Shown: one piece after another, positions 1 through 8,911 of the stretch
How the letters are laid out: every line of letters begins with the position of its first letter
How positions within the stretch are numbered: position 1 is the stretch's first letter
Assembly: GCF_014640815.1 (NCBI RefSeq)
Contig: NZ_BMHM01000004.1
Location: 186,001-250,000 of the forward strand
DNA: 64,000 nt
Direction: 5' to 3'
From: Vreelandella lutescens
GTDB taxonomy: Bacteria > Pseudomonadota > Gammaproteobacteria > Pseudomonadales > Halomonadaceae
Notes under the pieces: generated by a model
The model's database searches: none
Seen by the model: the letters and a program-made list of their open reading frames with translations, nothing else
Told to the model about the DNA's origin: nothing
Translations under genes and position numbers: made by a program

Positions 1-2
1 GT

Positions 3-665
3 TATAAAACCTCGGTAGCGCGCTCGCCCCAGCAGGCGCTGGTGAGCATGCAGCAGCCCACAGCATCAGAGCTGACCGGCCCAGACTTTAGCCACCTACG
101 TATGGGCCCCCACGATAACGACCTGTTGCTGAACTTTCGTCAGGATTCAAGCCAGGGCGGGCTACCCCAGGGCGAGCGGATTATCATGTTTGGCCGTGTA
201 GTTGATCAGTTTGGCAAGCCGATACCCCATACCCTGGTGGAAATGTGGCAGGCCAATGCGGGCGGTCGCTATCGACATAAGAACGATAAGTACCTGGCAC
301 CGCTAGACCCTAACTTCGGCGGTGTGGGGCGTTGTTTAACCGATGAACAGGGGATGTACCGCTTCCGTACCATCAAGCCCGGCCCCTACCCGTGGCCGAA
401 TGACATGAACAGCTGGCGCCCGGCGCATATCCACGTTTCAGTCACCGGACCTTCAATTTCTACCCGGCTGATCACCCAGATGTATTTTGAGGGCGACCCG
501 CTGATTCCCCTCTGCCCCATCGTGCATACGCTGAAAGATCCGCTTGCGGTTGAGACCATGGTTGGACGGCTCGATATGGCCCATAGCAAACCGATGGACT
601 GCTTGGCCTATCGCTTTGATGTGGTCGTGCGCGGCGAGCTGCAGACCTATTTTGAGAATCAATAA
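3..665 (+). CDS. pcaH: Protocatechuate 3,4-dioxygenase beta subunit, 5'-truncated by window edge
   Basis: Iron(III)-containing subunit of the intradiol dioxygenase that opens protocatechuate to 3-carboxy-cis,cis-muconate (beta-ketoadipate pathway, cytoplasm). The frame is open to the left edge. The residues before the internal GTG at 42 ([15 protein letters not shown]) match the interior of Pseudomonas PcaH as I recall it, so the true start lies outside the window and roughly 25 residues are missing. The four expected iron ligands are visible: Tyr in GGRYRHKND, Tyr in KPGPYPW, and the two His of RPAHIH. pcaG follows after 11 bp, and the two form the alpha-beta protomer. The other pca genes, if linked, would be upstream of the window. 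Confidence 0.96.
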   Translation, partial: YKTSVARSPQQALVSMQQPTASELTGPDFSHLRMGPHDNDLLLNFRQDSSQGGLPQGERIIMFGRVVDQFGKPIPHTLVEMWQANAGGRYRHKNDKYLAPLDPNFGGVGRCLTDEQGMYRFRTIKPGPYPWPNDMNSWRPAHIHVSVTGPSISTRLITQMYFEGDPLIPLCPIVHTLKDPLAVETMVGRLDMAHSKPMDCLAYRFDVVVRGELQTYFENQ

Positions 666-676
666 GGGGATACCTC

Positions 677-1309
677 ATGAAGCAGCCGAATAGCCAGCCG
701 ACCAGCGATCTGATGCTACGGGAAACCGCCTCGCAAACCGCTGGCCCCTACGTGCATATTGGTCTTGCCCTCGCCGCTGCCGGTAATCCGGTGCGGGATG
801 AAGAGATCTGGAACGAGATGGCCAAGCCTGAAGCCGAAGGCGAGCATATCGAAGTGGTCGGCATCGTCATCGACGGCAACGGCGATCTAGTCCGCGATGC
901 TTTCGTGGAAGCGTGGCAAGCGGATGCTAGCGGTAACTACCAGGCCGATTACGACCTGAGCAAGCCGTTCAATAGCTTCGGCCGCACTGCCACCACCTTC
1001 GATCACGGTAGCGAATGGTCGTTAACCACCATTAAGCCCGGCGCGGTGAAGCACCCCAGCGGCCAACTAATGGCCCCGCACATTAACCTGACGCTGTTTG
1101 CCCGTGGGGTGAACATCCACCTGCAAACGCGGCTCTACTTCGATGACGAAGCTGAGGCGAACGCTCAGTGCCCGGTGCTAACCCGCATCGAATCCCCGGC
1201 GCGCCGTCAAACCCTGATCGCCAAGCGCGAAGAGGTCAATGGCAAAGTGCGCTACCGGCTGAATATCCGCCTTCAGGGCGAAGGTGAAACGGTATTTTTT
1301 GATTTCTAA
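677..1309 (+). CDS. pcaG: Protocatechuate 3,4-dioxygenase alpha subunit
   Basis: Partner subunit of PcaH; the alpha chain shares the intradiol dioxygenase fold but has lost the iron ligands and contributes to the active-site pocket. The 210 residues match the usual PcaG length of about 200. Visible family features are SQTAGPYVHIGL near the N-terminus, the VEAWQADASGNY segment corresponding to [12 protein letters not shown] of PcaH, and TIKPGAV where PcaH has the Tyr ligand. The start ATG follows GGGGATACCTC, directly after the pcaH stop, indicating a two-gene transcript. A hairpin terminator follows at 1336. Confidence 0.96.
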   Translation: MKQPNSQPTSDLMLRETASQTAGPYVHIGLALAAAGNPVRDEEIWNEMAKPEAEGEHIEVVGIVIDGNGDLVRDAFVEAWQADASGNYQADYDLSKPFNSFGRTATTFDHGSEWSLTTIKPGAVKHPSGQLMAPHINLTLFARGVNIHLQTRLYFDDEAEANAQCPVLTRIESPARRQTLIAKREEVNGKVRYRLNIRLQGEGETVFFDF

Positions 1310-1335
1310 CCGTTTTAATAAGATGAATGCAGAAC

Positions 1336-1370
1336 AAAAAGCGTTGCTCATTACTGGGCAGCGCTTTTTT
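1336..1370 (+). terminator. Rho-independent terminator after pcaHG
   Basis: A 12-bp stem (AAAAAGCGTTGC pairing with GCAGCGCTTTTT, one G-T wobble) with a 10-nt loop ends in six T residues, 27 bp after the pcaG stop. Confidence 0.85.
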
Positions 1371-1401
1371 ATTGGGTTAAGACCATGGTCGAGGGTGTAT
1401 G

Positions 1402-1417
1402 TTGGAAAAGTCCAATT
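1402..1417. promoter_or_regulatory. Palindromic operator candidate shared with the pobA promoter region
   Basis: TTGGA-AAAG-TCCAA is an interrupted palindrome about 210 bp upstream of the TRAP dctP start. The 15 bases 1403-1417 recur exactly at 6916-6930, between the AraC regulator and pobA. Both copies flank aromatic-catabolic genes, so a common regulator, perhaps that AraC protein, is a reasonable inference. The binding protein is unknown. Confidence 0.45.
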
Positions 1418-1532
1418 TTATGCTGCCAAAGTGCCTTATCGGATGCACTGAAGAGTCGTGACACTGGGGCTCGGCGTGGGTTTAGGGTAAGCGTGGTTTG
1501 ACTGCGTTTAACCATAGACGAATGTCGATTAG

Positions 1533-1600
1533 CTCTAGGCGCTAGAGTGGACTAATCTGGCTCTTAGGGCGAACTAGTATTCGTTATGCGAACTTATAAT
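1533..1600 (+). promoter_or_regulatory. Putative dctP promoter region with two palindromes
   Basis: A perfect interrupted palindrome CTCTAG-GCG-CTAGAG lies at 1533-1547, and a second, TTCG-TTATG-CGAA, at 1580-1592. The second ends two bases before a consensus -10 hexamer TATAAT (1595-1600). No good -35 lies 16-18 bp upstream, as expected of an activator-dependent promoter. TTCG-N5-CGAA resembles sites of IclR-type regulators of aromatic pathways, but no such regulator is in the window. The rest of the 318-bp gap between pcaG and dctP holds only the terminator and the motif at 1402. Confidence 0.4.
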
Positions 1601-1627
1601 AATCTAACAAAAGTCCTGGAGTCCCCC

Positions 1628-2659
1628 ATGAAAATAACCCTATCTCGGTGTCTGTTGGCGACCGCTATTGCAGGTCTTAGCATCAGTTCGGTTCAGGCAG
1701 AAACCACCCTACGGATGGCGCATTTTTGGCCTGGTCCTTCCGGCGTTAATGAAGATGTGTTGCAGGCGTGGGCCGATACCGTTGCCGAAGAGTCCGATGG
1801 CGATCTAACCATTCAAATGTTCCCTGCTGGTACGCTAGCCAAACCGGATTCGATTTATGAAGCCGCCGCCAACGGCATTGCCGATATCGGTGCCACTGCC
1901 CAGGGCTATACCGCCGGCCGTTTCCCGCTCTCTCAAATCGTTGAACTGCCTGGGGTAGCGAGTACGGCAACGCAAGGTGCTTGCGTACTGCAAACGCTTT
2001 ACGACGACGGTCATTTGGATAGTGAATACGAAGATACCCGCCCGCTGTTTATGTTTACCACGGGGCCTGGCGGCATCCATACCATCGATACAGACGTGCA
2101 AACGCCTGCTGACCTGCAAGGGCTACGTATTCGCCGACCCACTGCTGTCGCGGGTGAAATGCTCGAAAATATGGGCGCAAGCCCGGTGGGCATGCCAGCA
2201 CCAGACATTTATACCTCTATGCAGCGCGGCGTTATCGATGGCCTGAGCTTCCCCTGGGAAGGTTTAAAAGGTTTTCGTGTTAATGAGCTCGTCAGTTATC
2301 ACACCGAAGTACCGTTCTATACGCTGATCTTTGTCGCCACCATGAACCAGCGTGCCTATGAAGGCTTATCCCCCGAGCAGCAAGCAGTTATCGACAATAA
2401 CTCAGGTATGAAGTGGGCTGAAAAGGCCGGTGAAGTGTTTGACCGTCTAGATGTGGAAGGCAAGCAGGAAGCGGTTGATGCGGGCCACACCATCCGTGAA
2501 ATCGAAAACCCGCTTCAACACCCCGACTGGCAGGAGCCGCTGCAAACCGGTATTGAAAACTACTTAACGCAGTTAGAAGAGCGCGGTTTGAGCCAATCCC
2601 GTGAGGTGTATGAAGCTGCACTAGCAGCGAGCGAGTCTTGTGGTACCCAACAGGGATAA
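1628..2659 (+). CDS. TRAP transporter substrate-binding protein (DctP family), aromatic-locus system
   Basis: Periplasmic receptor of a tripartite ATP-independent transporter. I chose ATG 1628, preceded by GGAG at 1618-1621, over the in-frame ATG at 1586. It gives a clean Sec signal peptide (residues 1-24, cut after VQA) and a 343-residue protein of normal DctP length. The family core is visible: TLRMAHFWP strand start, FPAGTLA, the Arg-containing LRIRRPT segment that usually salt-bridges a substrate carboxylate, and VIDGLSFPWE. dctQ and dctM follow, then an aldehyde dehydrogenase. The flanking pcaHG and pobA suggest an aromatic acid or related carboxylate as ligand. Substrate is inference. 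Confidence 0.88.
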   Translation: MKITLSRCLLATAIAGLSISSVQAETTLRMAHFWPGPSGVNEDVLQAWADTVAEESDGDLTIQMFPAGTLAKPDSIYEAAANGIADIGATAQGYTAGRFPLSQIVELPGVASTATQGACVLQTLYDDGHLDSEYEDTRPLFMFTTGPGGIHTIDTDVQTPADLQGLRIRRPTAVAGEMLENMGASPVGMPAPDIYTSMQRGVIDGLSFPWEGLKGFRVNELVSYHTEVPFYTLIFVATMNQRAYEGLSPEQQAVIDNNSGMKWAEKAGEVFDRLDVEGKQEAVDAGHTIREIENPLQHPDWQEPLQTGIENYLTQLEERGLSQSREVYEAALAASESCGTQQG

Positions 2660-2665
2660 GGTGTC

Positions 2666-3211
2666 ATGCAGTCTACTCTCCACTTTCAGCATATTCTCAA
2701 CAGGGCCAGCCATTGGCTGGCCCTTATTTGTCGTTTGATTGCCGGAATAGCGCTGATTGGCTTACTGGCAGTCACAATGGCCGATGTAAGTACTCGCTAC
2801 CTTGCCCGCGTGACGGAAGGCGCTATTTCGTTACGCGTATCAGGGAGCGTGGAGTTAGTTAGCTATTTAATGCTGTTTGCTTTATTAGCGGCAATGTCCG
2901 CAAACGTTGAGAAGAGCCAGGTGGTGGTAGAAGCCTTTTCACACCGTTTGCCCCAAGCCATTAAAAACCGCTTACAAGGTCTCTATTTTCTTGGCTTTAT
3001 GGCGCTGGGATTCATTTTATTTGTAGGTTTATGGGACTCAGCAGCGGCAGCTGCCCGTCACGGCACTACCACTCAGGATCTGCGACTGCCCATGGGGCCC
3101 ATTTATCAGCTGGCAGCCGTGCTCAGTTTACTACTGGGGTTACGCAGCTTTATCCATGCCTTGCTAGGCATTCTTTACGGCAAGGGCGAGGAGGCTGCTC
3201 ATGGGGAGTGA
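2666..3211 (+). CDS. TRAP transporter small permease (DctQ family)
   Basis: Four-helix membrane subunit that joins the large permease DctM. The 181 residues show four hydrophobic segments (roughly 20-42, 61-80, 103-125 and 143-165). It starts 6 bp after dctP and overlaps the start of dctM by 11 bp, a typical PQM operon. The sequence is poorly conserved, as usual for DctQ, so family assignment rests on size, helices and position between dctP and dctM. Confidence 0.85.
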   Translation: MQSTLHFQHILNRASHWLALICRLIAGIALIGLLAVTMADVSTRYLARVTEGAISLRVSGSVELVSYLMLFALLAAMSANVEKSQVVVEAFSHRLPQAIKNRLQGLYFLGFMALGFILFVGLWDSAAAAARHGTTTQDLRLPMGPIYQLAAVLSLLLGLRSFIHALLGILYGKGEEAAHGE

Positions 3212-4490
3212 AGCGATTGGCGCTATTGGTCTTGGGTGTTTGCTGGTACTGATGATCCTACGCGTCCCGGTAGCGTTAACCATGCTCATTGTCGGCGTGG
3301 TGGGGTTTGCCCAAATCGTCAGTTGGGATGCGGCAATTGCGCAGCTTAAAACGGTACCCGTAGAGGTGCTTTCCAACTACAGCTTCAGCGCCGTACCGAT
3401 GTTTATTTTGATGGGCGTTTTGGCTGCCCATTCTGGCATGGCCGGAAAGCTGTTTGATTCAACGCGTACCATTTGCGGCGGCTGGAAGGGGGGCTTGGCG
3501 ATTGCGGCCATTGGCTCTTGTGGCATCTTCTCTGCTATTTCCGGTTCATCGCTGGCGACAGCGAGCACCATGACCCGGGTAGCGCTGCCGGAAATGGAGC
3601 GCTATGGCTATCACCGTGGGTTGGCCACCGGGGCGCTTGCTGCAGGCGGCACGCTGGGCATCATGATTCCACCCAGTATTGCTCTCTTGATTTACGCCAT
3701 TCTCACCGAGCAGTCGGTGGGCGATATGTTTATGGCGGGGTTAATTCCTGGCCTGTTGGGCTTGGTGATGTACGCGCTGACGATCTCCGTTGTCATGCGG
3801 TTGCGCCCCTCTCTAGCGGTGGCAGGAGAGCCAACGCCCTGGAAAGAGAAACTGGTGTCGCTCACTGGCTTAATACCGTTCTTTGGCGTTTTCCTGGTGA
3901 TGATTTTAGGTATCTATTTTGGTGCCTTTACCCCCACCGAAGGGGCCAGCGTAGGGGCATTTGCCACACTGATTTACGCCCTCGTGAAAGGCATGCGCAG
4001 TGCCCAGCTGTGGCGCAGCGTACAAGAAACGCTGGCGCTCTCTGCGGTGGTGTTCTTTATGCTGGTAGGGGCTGAAACGCTGGGATACTTCATCTCGGTA
4101 TCGCGTATTTCTTTTTCGATTACTGACCTGCTCTATGGAATGGATCTCACACCGCTCGTTGTGGTGCTGTGCATCCTGGCCCTCTACTTTGTGCTGGGCA
4201 TGTTTATGGATTCCATCGCCATGCTGGTCATCACCGTTCCCGTGGTGTACCCCATCATTCAGGCGATGGGCATCGACCCTGTATGGTTCGGTATTCTGAC
4301 TGTTTTGACGGTAGAGCTGGGGCTGATGACCCCGCCAGTGGGGATGAACGTGTTTGTGATTAAAGCGATGGCACCACATGTTGGGCTGGGGGAGATTTTT
4401 AAAGGGGTCGCGCCGTTTGTGGTCTCTGACTTAATACGCCTGGCACTGCTCATCGCGTTCCCGATTTTGAGCACGCTGTTTCTGCTCTAG
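3201..4490 (+). CDS. TRAP transporter large permease (DctM family)
   Basis: Ion-coupled transport subunit of the TRAP system, with about 12 membrane helices over 429 residues. Visible family features are SAVPMFILMG near residue 57, ISGSSLATASTM, GTLGIMIPPSIALLIYA and the C-terminal ELGLMTPPVGMNVFVIK. The start ATG lies inside the end of dctQ (11-bp overlap), so the two are translationally coupled. The aldehyde dehydrogenase starts 28 bp downstream on the same strand. Confidence 0.93.
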   Translation: MGSEAIGAIGLGCLLVLMILRVPVALTMLIVGVVGFAQIVSWDAAIAQLKTVPVEVLSNYSFSAVPMFILMGVLAAHSGMAGKLFDSTRTICGGWKGGLAIAAIGSCGIFSAISGSSLATASTMTRVALPEMERYGYHRGLATGALAAGGTLGIMIPPSIALLIYAILTEQSVGDMFMAGLIPGLLGLVMYALTISVVMRLRPSLAVAGEPTPWKEKLVSLTGLIPFFGVFLVMILGIYFGAFTPTEGASVGAFATLIYALVKGMRSAQLWRSVQETLALSAVVFFMLVGAETLGYFISVSRISFSITDLLYGMDLTPLVVVLCILALYFVLGMFMDSIAMLVITVPVVYPIIQAMGIDPVWFGILTVLTVELGLMTPPVGMNVFVIKAMAPHVGLGEIFKGVAPFVVSDLIRLALLIAFPILSTLFLL

Positions 4491-4518
4491 GCTGGTTTTA
4501 TTACAAGGAGTGAATGCC

Positions 4519-5970
4519 ATGGTCACTATTGAGCTATTGTCCGCAGGTGAAGCAAAAGCCGCAGAGCACGAAGCCACCTTTACCCGAGCCAATCCGTTGA
4601 GTGGCGAGGTTGTCACCACGGCGGCGGCAGCAAGTGTGGGTGATGCAAATGCAGCTGCCGACGCGGCTGGACGGGCGTTTGATGCATGGTCGCAAACAGG
4701 CCCAGGCGAGCGGCGTGCGAAGCTTCTAAAAGCAGCCGAGCTGATGGAGGCGCGTCAGAGCGATTTTATTGATCGAATGATTGATGAGACTGGTGCCACG
4801 CCGGGTTGGGCGGGCTTTAACGTCAAAGTAGCGGCCGATGTACTGCGTGAGGCGGCGGCGTTAACCACGCAAATTCACGGCGATATTATTCCCTCAAATG
4901 TGCCCGACAGTATGGCCATGGGCGTGCGCGTTCCCTGTGGCGTGGTGGTCGGTATCGCGCCCTGGAATGCGCCGATTATTCTAGGTACGCGAGCCATCGC
5001 CACGCCCTTGGCCTGCGGCAATACCGTTATCCTGAAGGCTTCCGAGCAGTGCCCAGCAACCCATCACCTCATTGGTGAAGTGCTTCAAGAAGTAGGGTTT
5101 GGCGGAGGTATTGTCAACGTGATTACCAACGCGCCTGATAACGCCGCTGAGGTGGTGAGTGCGCTGATTGCCCACCCCGCCGTACGCCGAATCAATTTCA
5201 CCGGCTCCACCGGCGTGGGCAAAATCATCGCCGAGCAAGCGGCCAAATATTTAAAACCTGTGCTGCTTGAACTGGGCGGCAAAGCGCCGTTTTTGGTACT
5301 GGACGATGCGGATATCGACGCCGCCGTGGATGCTGCCATCTTTGGCGCGTTCTTTAACCAAGGCCAGATCTGCATGTCCACTGAGCGTGTCATTGTTGAT
5401 ACCCAAGTGGCGGATACTTTCGTGGAGAAATTTTCCGCCCGTGCTCAGGCGCTAAAGGCAGGCGACCCGCGTGATGAAGGCAACCCCCTGGGCACGTTAA
5501 TTAACGCTCAGTCAGGTGAAAAACTAAATAGCCTGATTGATGATGCCGTGACGCAAGGCGCCCACTTAGCCGCTGGTGGCAAAGCCAAGGGCGTGGTGAT
5601 GCAGGCCACGGTTATCGATGGTGTCACCAGTGATATGCGGCTATATAGCGAAGAGTCGTTTGGCCCCATCGTGGCGGTGATTCGCGTTAACGGCGAAGAA
5701 GAGGCCATCCGCGTCGCCAACGACAGCGAGTACGGCCTTTCATCGGCGGTGTTTAGCCGCGATAGCGCACGCGCCATGAAAGTGGCAGGGCGCTTACAAA
5801 CGGGTATCTGCCATATCAACGCCCCGACGGTACACGATGAACCGCAAATGCCCTTCGGCGGCGTCAAAGCCAGCGGTTACGGGCGCTTTGGGGGTAAAGC
5901 AGGCATCGAAGAGTTCACCGAGCTGCGCTGGATGACCATGCAGCTCGGGCCGCGGCATTATCCTATTTAG
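4519..5970 (+). CDS. NAD(P)-dependent aromatic aldehyde dehydrogenase (vanillin/salicylaldehyde/benzaldehyde type)
   Basis: Oxidises an aldehyde to the acid; the closest relatives I recognise are the Vdh/DoxF-type enzymes acting on vanillin, salicylaldehyde or 4-hydroxybenzaldehyde. ATG 4519 is preceded by AAGGAG at 4505-4510 and preferred over GTG 4510, giving 483 residues. The general base is Glu251 in LLELGGKAP and the nucleophile is Cys285 in FNQGQICMS. GFTGSTGVGK-type cofactor-binding sequence is present as NFTGSTGVGK. Its position between an aromatic TRAP system and pobA suggests the step 4-hydroxybenzaldehyde to 4-hydroxybenzoate, which PobA would then use. Its 3' end overlaps the convergent AraC gene by 8 bp. 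Confidence 0.9.
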   Translation: MVTIELLSAGEAKAAEHEATFTRANPLSGEVVTTAAAASVGDANAAADAAGRAFDAWSQTGPGERRAKLLKAAELMEARQSDFIDRMIDETGATPGWAGFNVKVAADVLREAAALTTQIHGDIIPSNVPDSMAMGVRVPCGVVVGIAPWNAPIILGTRAIATPLACGNTVILKASEQCPATHHLIGEVLQEVGFGGGIVNVITNAPDNAAEVVSALIAHPAVRRINFTGSTGVGKIIAEQAAKYLKPVLLELGGKAPFLVLDDADIDAAVDAAIFGAFFNQGQICMSTERVIVDTQVADTFVEKFSARAQALKAGDPRDEGNPLGTLINAQSGEKLNSLIDDAVTQGAHLAAGGKAKGVVMQATVIDGVTSDMRLYSEESFGPIVAVIRVNGEEEAIRVANDSEYGLSSAVFSRDSARAMKVAGRLQTGICHINAPTVHDEPQMPFGGVKASGYGRFGGKAGIEEFTELRWMTMQLGPRHYPI

Positions 5971-6877
5971 TGGACTCGTTAACTGCCGTTTGTCGCAGCC
6001 GAAAATCCCTTGGTGAAAGCGTTGTATTACGCTTAAAAAAGCGCGTGAAGTAAGCCGGTTCTGAGAAGCCTAAGCTGTCGGAGACCTCGCCAATGGTCAT
6101 ATTGGTATAGGTGAGCTGGCGCTTGGCTTCTAGCATTAGGCGCTCATGCAGTAATTGCAGAGCGCTGTGCCCGGCGAGTTGGCGGCAGAGCAGGTTCAAG
6201 TGCGCGCTGCTCACGCCTATCTGCTCGGCTAACTGTTCAATGCTTGGCTGTTCACGGTAGTGCGCTTCGATCAGCGCTTGAAAGTTCTCAAGGTGCATGC
6301 GCCCCTTATCGTGCTGGCGTGGGCCATGGCGCTTTGCAGGCTTGTCAGGGTAAGCAGTAAGACGTGATAGCTCGACGACTAACGCTTGCACCAGCGCTTC
6401 AAGCAGTCGGTTTCTTCCCGGTGCCGGTTGGCGGTACTCCTGGTCAATTTGGTCGATCAGCGTTGCAATGCGCTGGGTGTTAACGGGCTGATTCAGGCGT
6501 ACAAAATCAGCTTTGCGTAGCGCACTGCTTTCGCCCATTAACTCGTTAAGGTGCTCGGCCAACGGCTTCGCCAGGGTAATAATGTGACCGACGATATCGG
6601 GAGAAAAGTGAAAACCATGGATGGCCATCGCGGGCACAATAATGGTCACTGCGCCTTCAAGGCGTTGTTTAGCTCCTTCAAGCTCTAACTCCAGGCTTCC
6701 GTGGCTGATAAATAGAATATGCACTAAATCCACATGCCGATGAGGGCGAATGCGCCAGTCATGCAGGCGGCTGCGCTCGGGAATTGACTCACAGTGTAAT
6801 AAGTCCGGCGTCGGCCAGTGCTGTGTTTCACCGTATAGCTTGAACACGGGAACATGGGTTGTCGTTGCTGTTTTCAC
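5963..6877 (-). CDS. AraC-family transcriptional regulator (PobR-like)
   Basis: Probable activator of pobA. The 304 residues have an N-terminal cupin-type sensor (RPHRHVDLVHILFI region, residues about 40-110) and a C-terminal pair of helix-turn-helix motifs (about 200-295; PSIEQLAEQIGVSSAHLN and MTIGEVSDSLGFSEPAYFTRFFKR). The start is GTG 6877 with AGGAG six bases upstream. It is divergent from pobA with 143 bp between the start codons, the usual layout of AraC-type pobR in Pseudomonas. The identical motifs at 6916 and 1403 would be candidate sites. Its substrate effector is inferred to be 4-hydroxybenzoate. Confidence 0.85.
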   Translation of the reverse strand: MKTATTTHVPVFKLYGETQHWPTPDLLHCESIPERSRLHDWRIRPHRHVDLVHILFISHGSLELELEGAKQRLEGAVTIIVPAMAIHGFHFSPDIVGHIITLAKPLAEHLNELMGESSALRKADFVRLNQPVNTQRIATLIDQIDQEYRQPAPGRNRLLEALVQALVVELSRLTAYPDKPAKRHGPRQHDKGRMHLENFQALIEAHYREQPSIEQLAEQIGVSSAHLNLLCRQLAGHSALQLLHERLMLEAKRQLTYTNMTIGEVSDSLGFSEPAYFTRFFKRNTTLSPRDFRLRQTAVNESTK

Positions 6878-6915
6878 GCGCTGCTCCTCATGCGACTAAT
6901 GTCGTGCAGTAACAC

Positions 6916-6930
6916 TGGAAAAGTCCAATT
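6916..6930. promoter_or_regulatory. Operator candidate, second copy of the 1403 motif
   Basis: TGGAAAAGTCCAATT is identical to 1403-1417. It lies 39 bp from the start of the AraC gene and about 65 bp upstream of the pobA -10 hexamer, a position suited to an activator acting on pobA and autoregulating its own gene. Confidence 0.5.
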
Positions 6931-6968
6931 AACCTTCTTATTCATGCCTTATTATGCGCATCGTTTCA

Positions 6969-8205
<1,237 letters not shown>

Positions 8206-8232
8206 GCAAACACGTTTGAGCTCCCCTTCTTT

Positions 8233-8260
8233 GCCCAAGCAGCTTTGTTTGGGCTTTTTT
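8233..8260 (+). terminator. Rho-independent terminator after pobA
   Basis: GCCCAA (8233-8238) pairs with TTGGGC (8249-8254) around a loop that can pair further, followed by six T residues. Confidence 0.8.
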
Positions 8261-8361
8261 ATATTATCCTTCCCCTTGCCGCTCTTTTAACCGTGGCCCA
8301 TTCTTCTCTCAGGGCAATTTAGCCCTTTGGGTTTCATTGGCTTGGTGAGAACAGGTGACGT

Positions 8362-8853
8362 ATGGCTAAATTTTTTCATGAATTCCGAGAGTTTGCAGTC
8401 AAGGGCAACGTCATTGATATGGCCGTTGGCATCATCATTGGCGGGGCGTTTACGCTGATCGTGCAAAGCCTCGTCAGAGATGTGATGAACCCACTGATTG
8501 GTTTGCTGGTGGGCGGAATCGATTTTTCGAATCTGTTTGTTGTGTTGCGAGAAGGCGTGGCGGAAGCACCCTATGCCACTCTAGCGGAAGCCCAAGCGGC
8601 GGGGGCGGTGACGCTCAACGTGGGGCTATTTATCAACGCGGTAGTGAGTTTTTCTATCGTCGCGTTCGTGGTTTTTTTGCTGGTGCGCACGATCAACCGC
8701 TTGAAGCGAGAAGAAGCAGTGGCTCCGGCAGACCCGACTGAAAAGCCCTGCCCTTACTGTTTTATGGTGGTGCCGATCAAGGCCGTTCGTTGTGGGCACT
8801 GTACGTCTGAGCTGCAGGCGGCGGTTCAAGAGAAGTCTGTCGAGAGCGTGTAG
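8362..8853 (+). CDS. mscL: Large-conductance mechanosensitive channel with C-terminal zinc-ribbon-like tail
   Basis: Inner-membrane emergency valve that opens at high membrane tension during osmotic downshock, relevant to a halophile. The first TM helix begins [18 protein letters not shown] and the second is near residues 88-113. At 163 residues it is longer than the E. coli protein (136). The extra C-terminal tail carries CPYC-x10-CGHC, a probable metal-binding or redox knuckle instead of the usual short helix bundle. Similar tails occur in some other MscL proteins as far as I recall, so it is probably genuine rather than a frameshift. Single gene between two terminators. Confidence 0.96.
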   Translation: MAKFFHEFREFAVKGNVIDMAVGIIIGGAFTLIVQSLVRDVMNPLIGLLVGGIDFSNLFVVLREGVAEAPYATLAEAQAAGAVTLNVGLFINAVVSFSIVAFVVFLLVRTINRLKREEAVAPADPTEKPCPYCFMVVPIKAVRCGHCTSELQAAVQEKSVESV

Positions 8854-8866
8854 CAAATCGTCATAA

Positions 8867-8895
8867 AAAAAGGGTGCCACTTAGGCACCCTTTTT
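8867..8895. terminator. Bidirectional terminator between mscL and hemY
   Basis: AAAAAGGGTGCC and GGCACCCTTTTT form a 12-bp stem with a 5-nt loop. It has T-runs on both strands and sits between the convergent mscL and hem genes. Confidence 0.88.
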
Positions 8896-8911
8896 ACATT
8901 GCAGTGGACAG

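Noticed and set aside
42..50. Start codons GTG 42 or ATG 48 for pcaH
   Set aside because: Conserved PcaH sequence continues upstream in frame to the window edge, so the gene is truncated rather than starting here.
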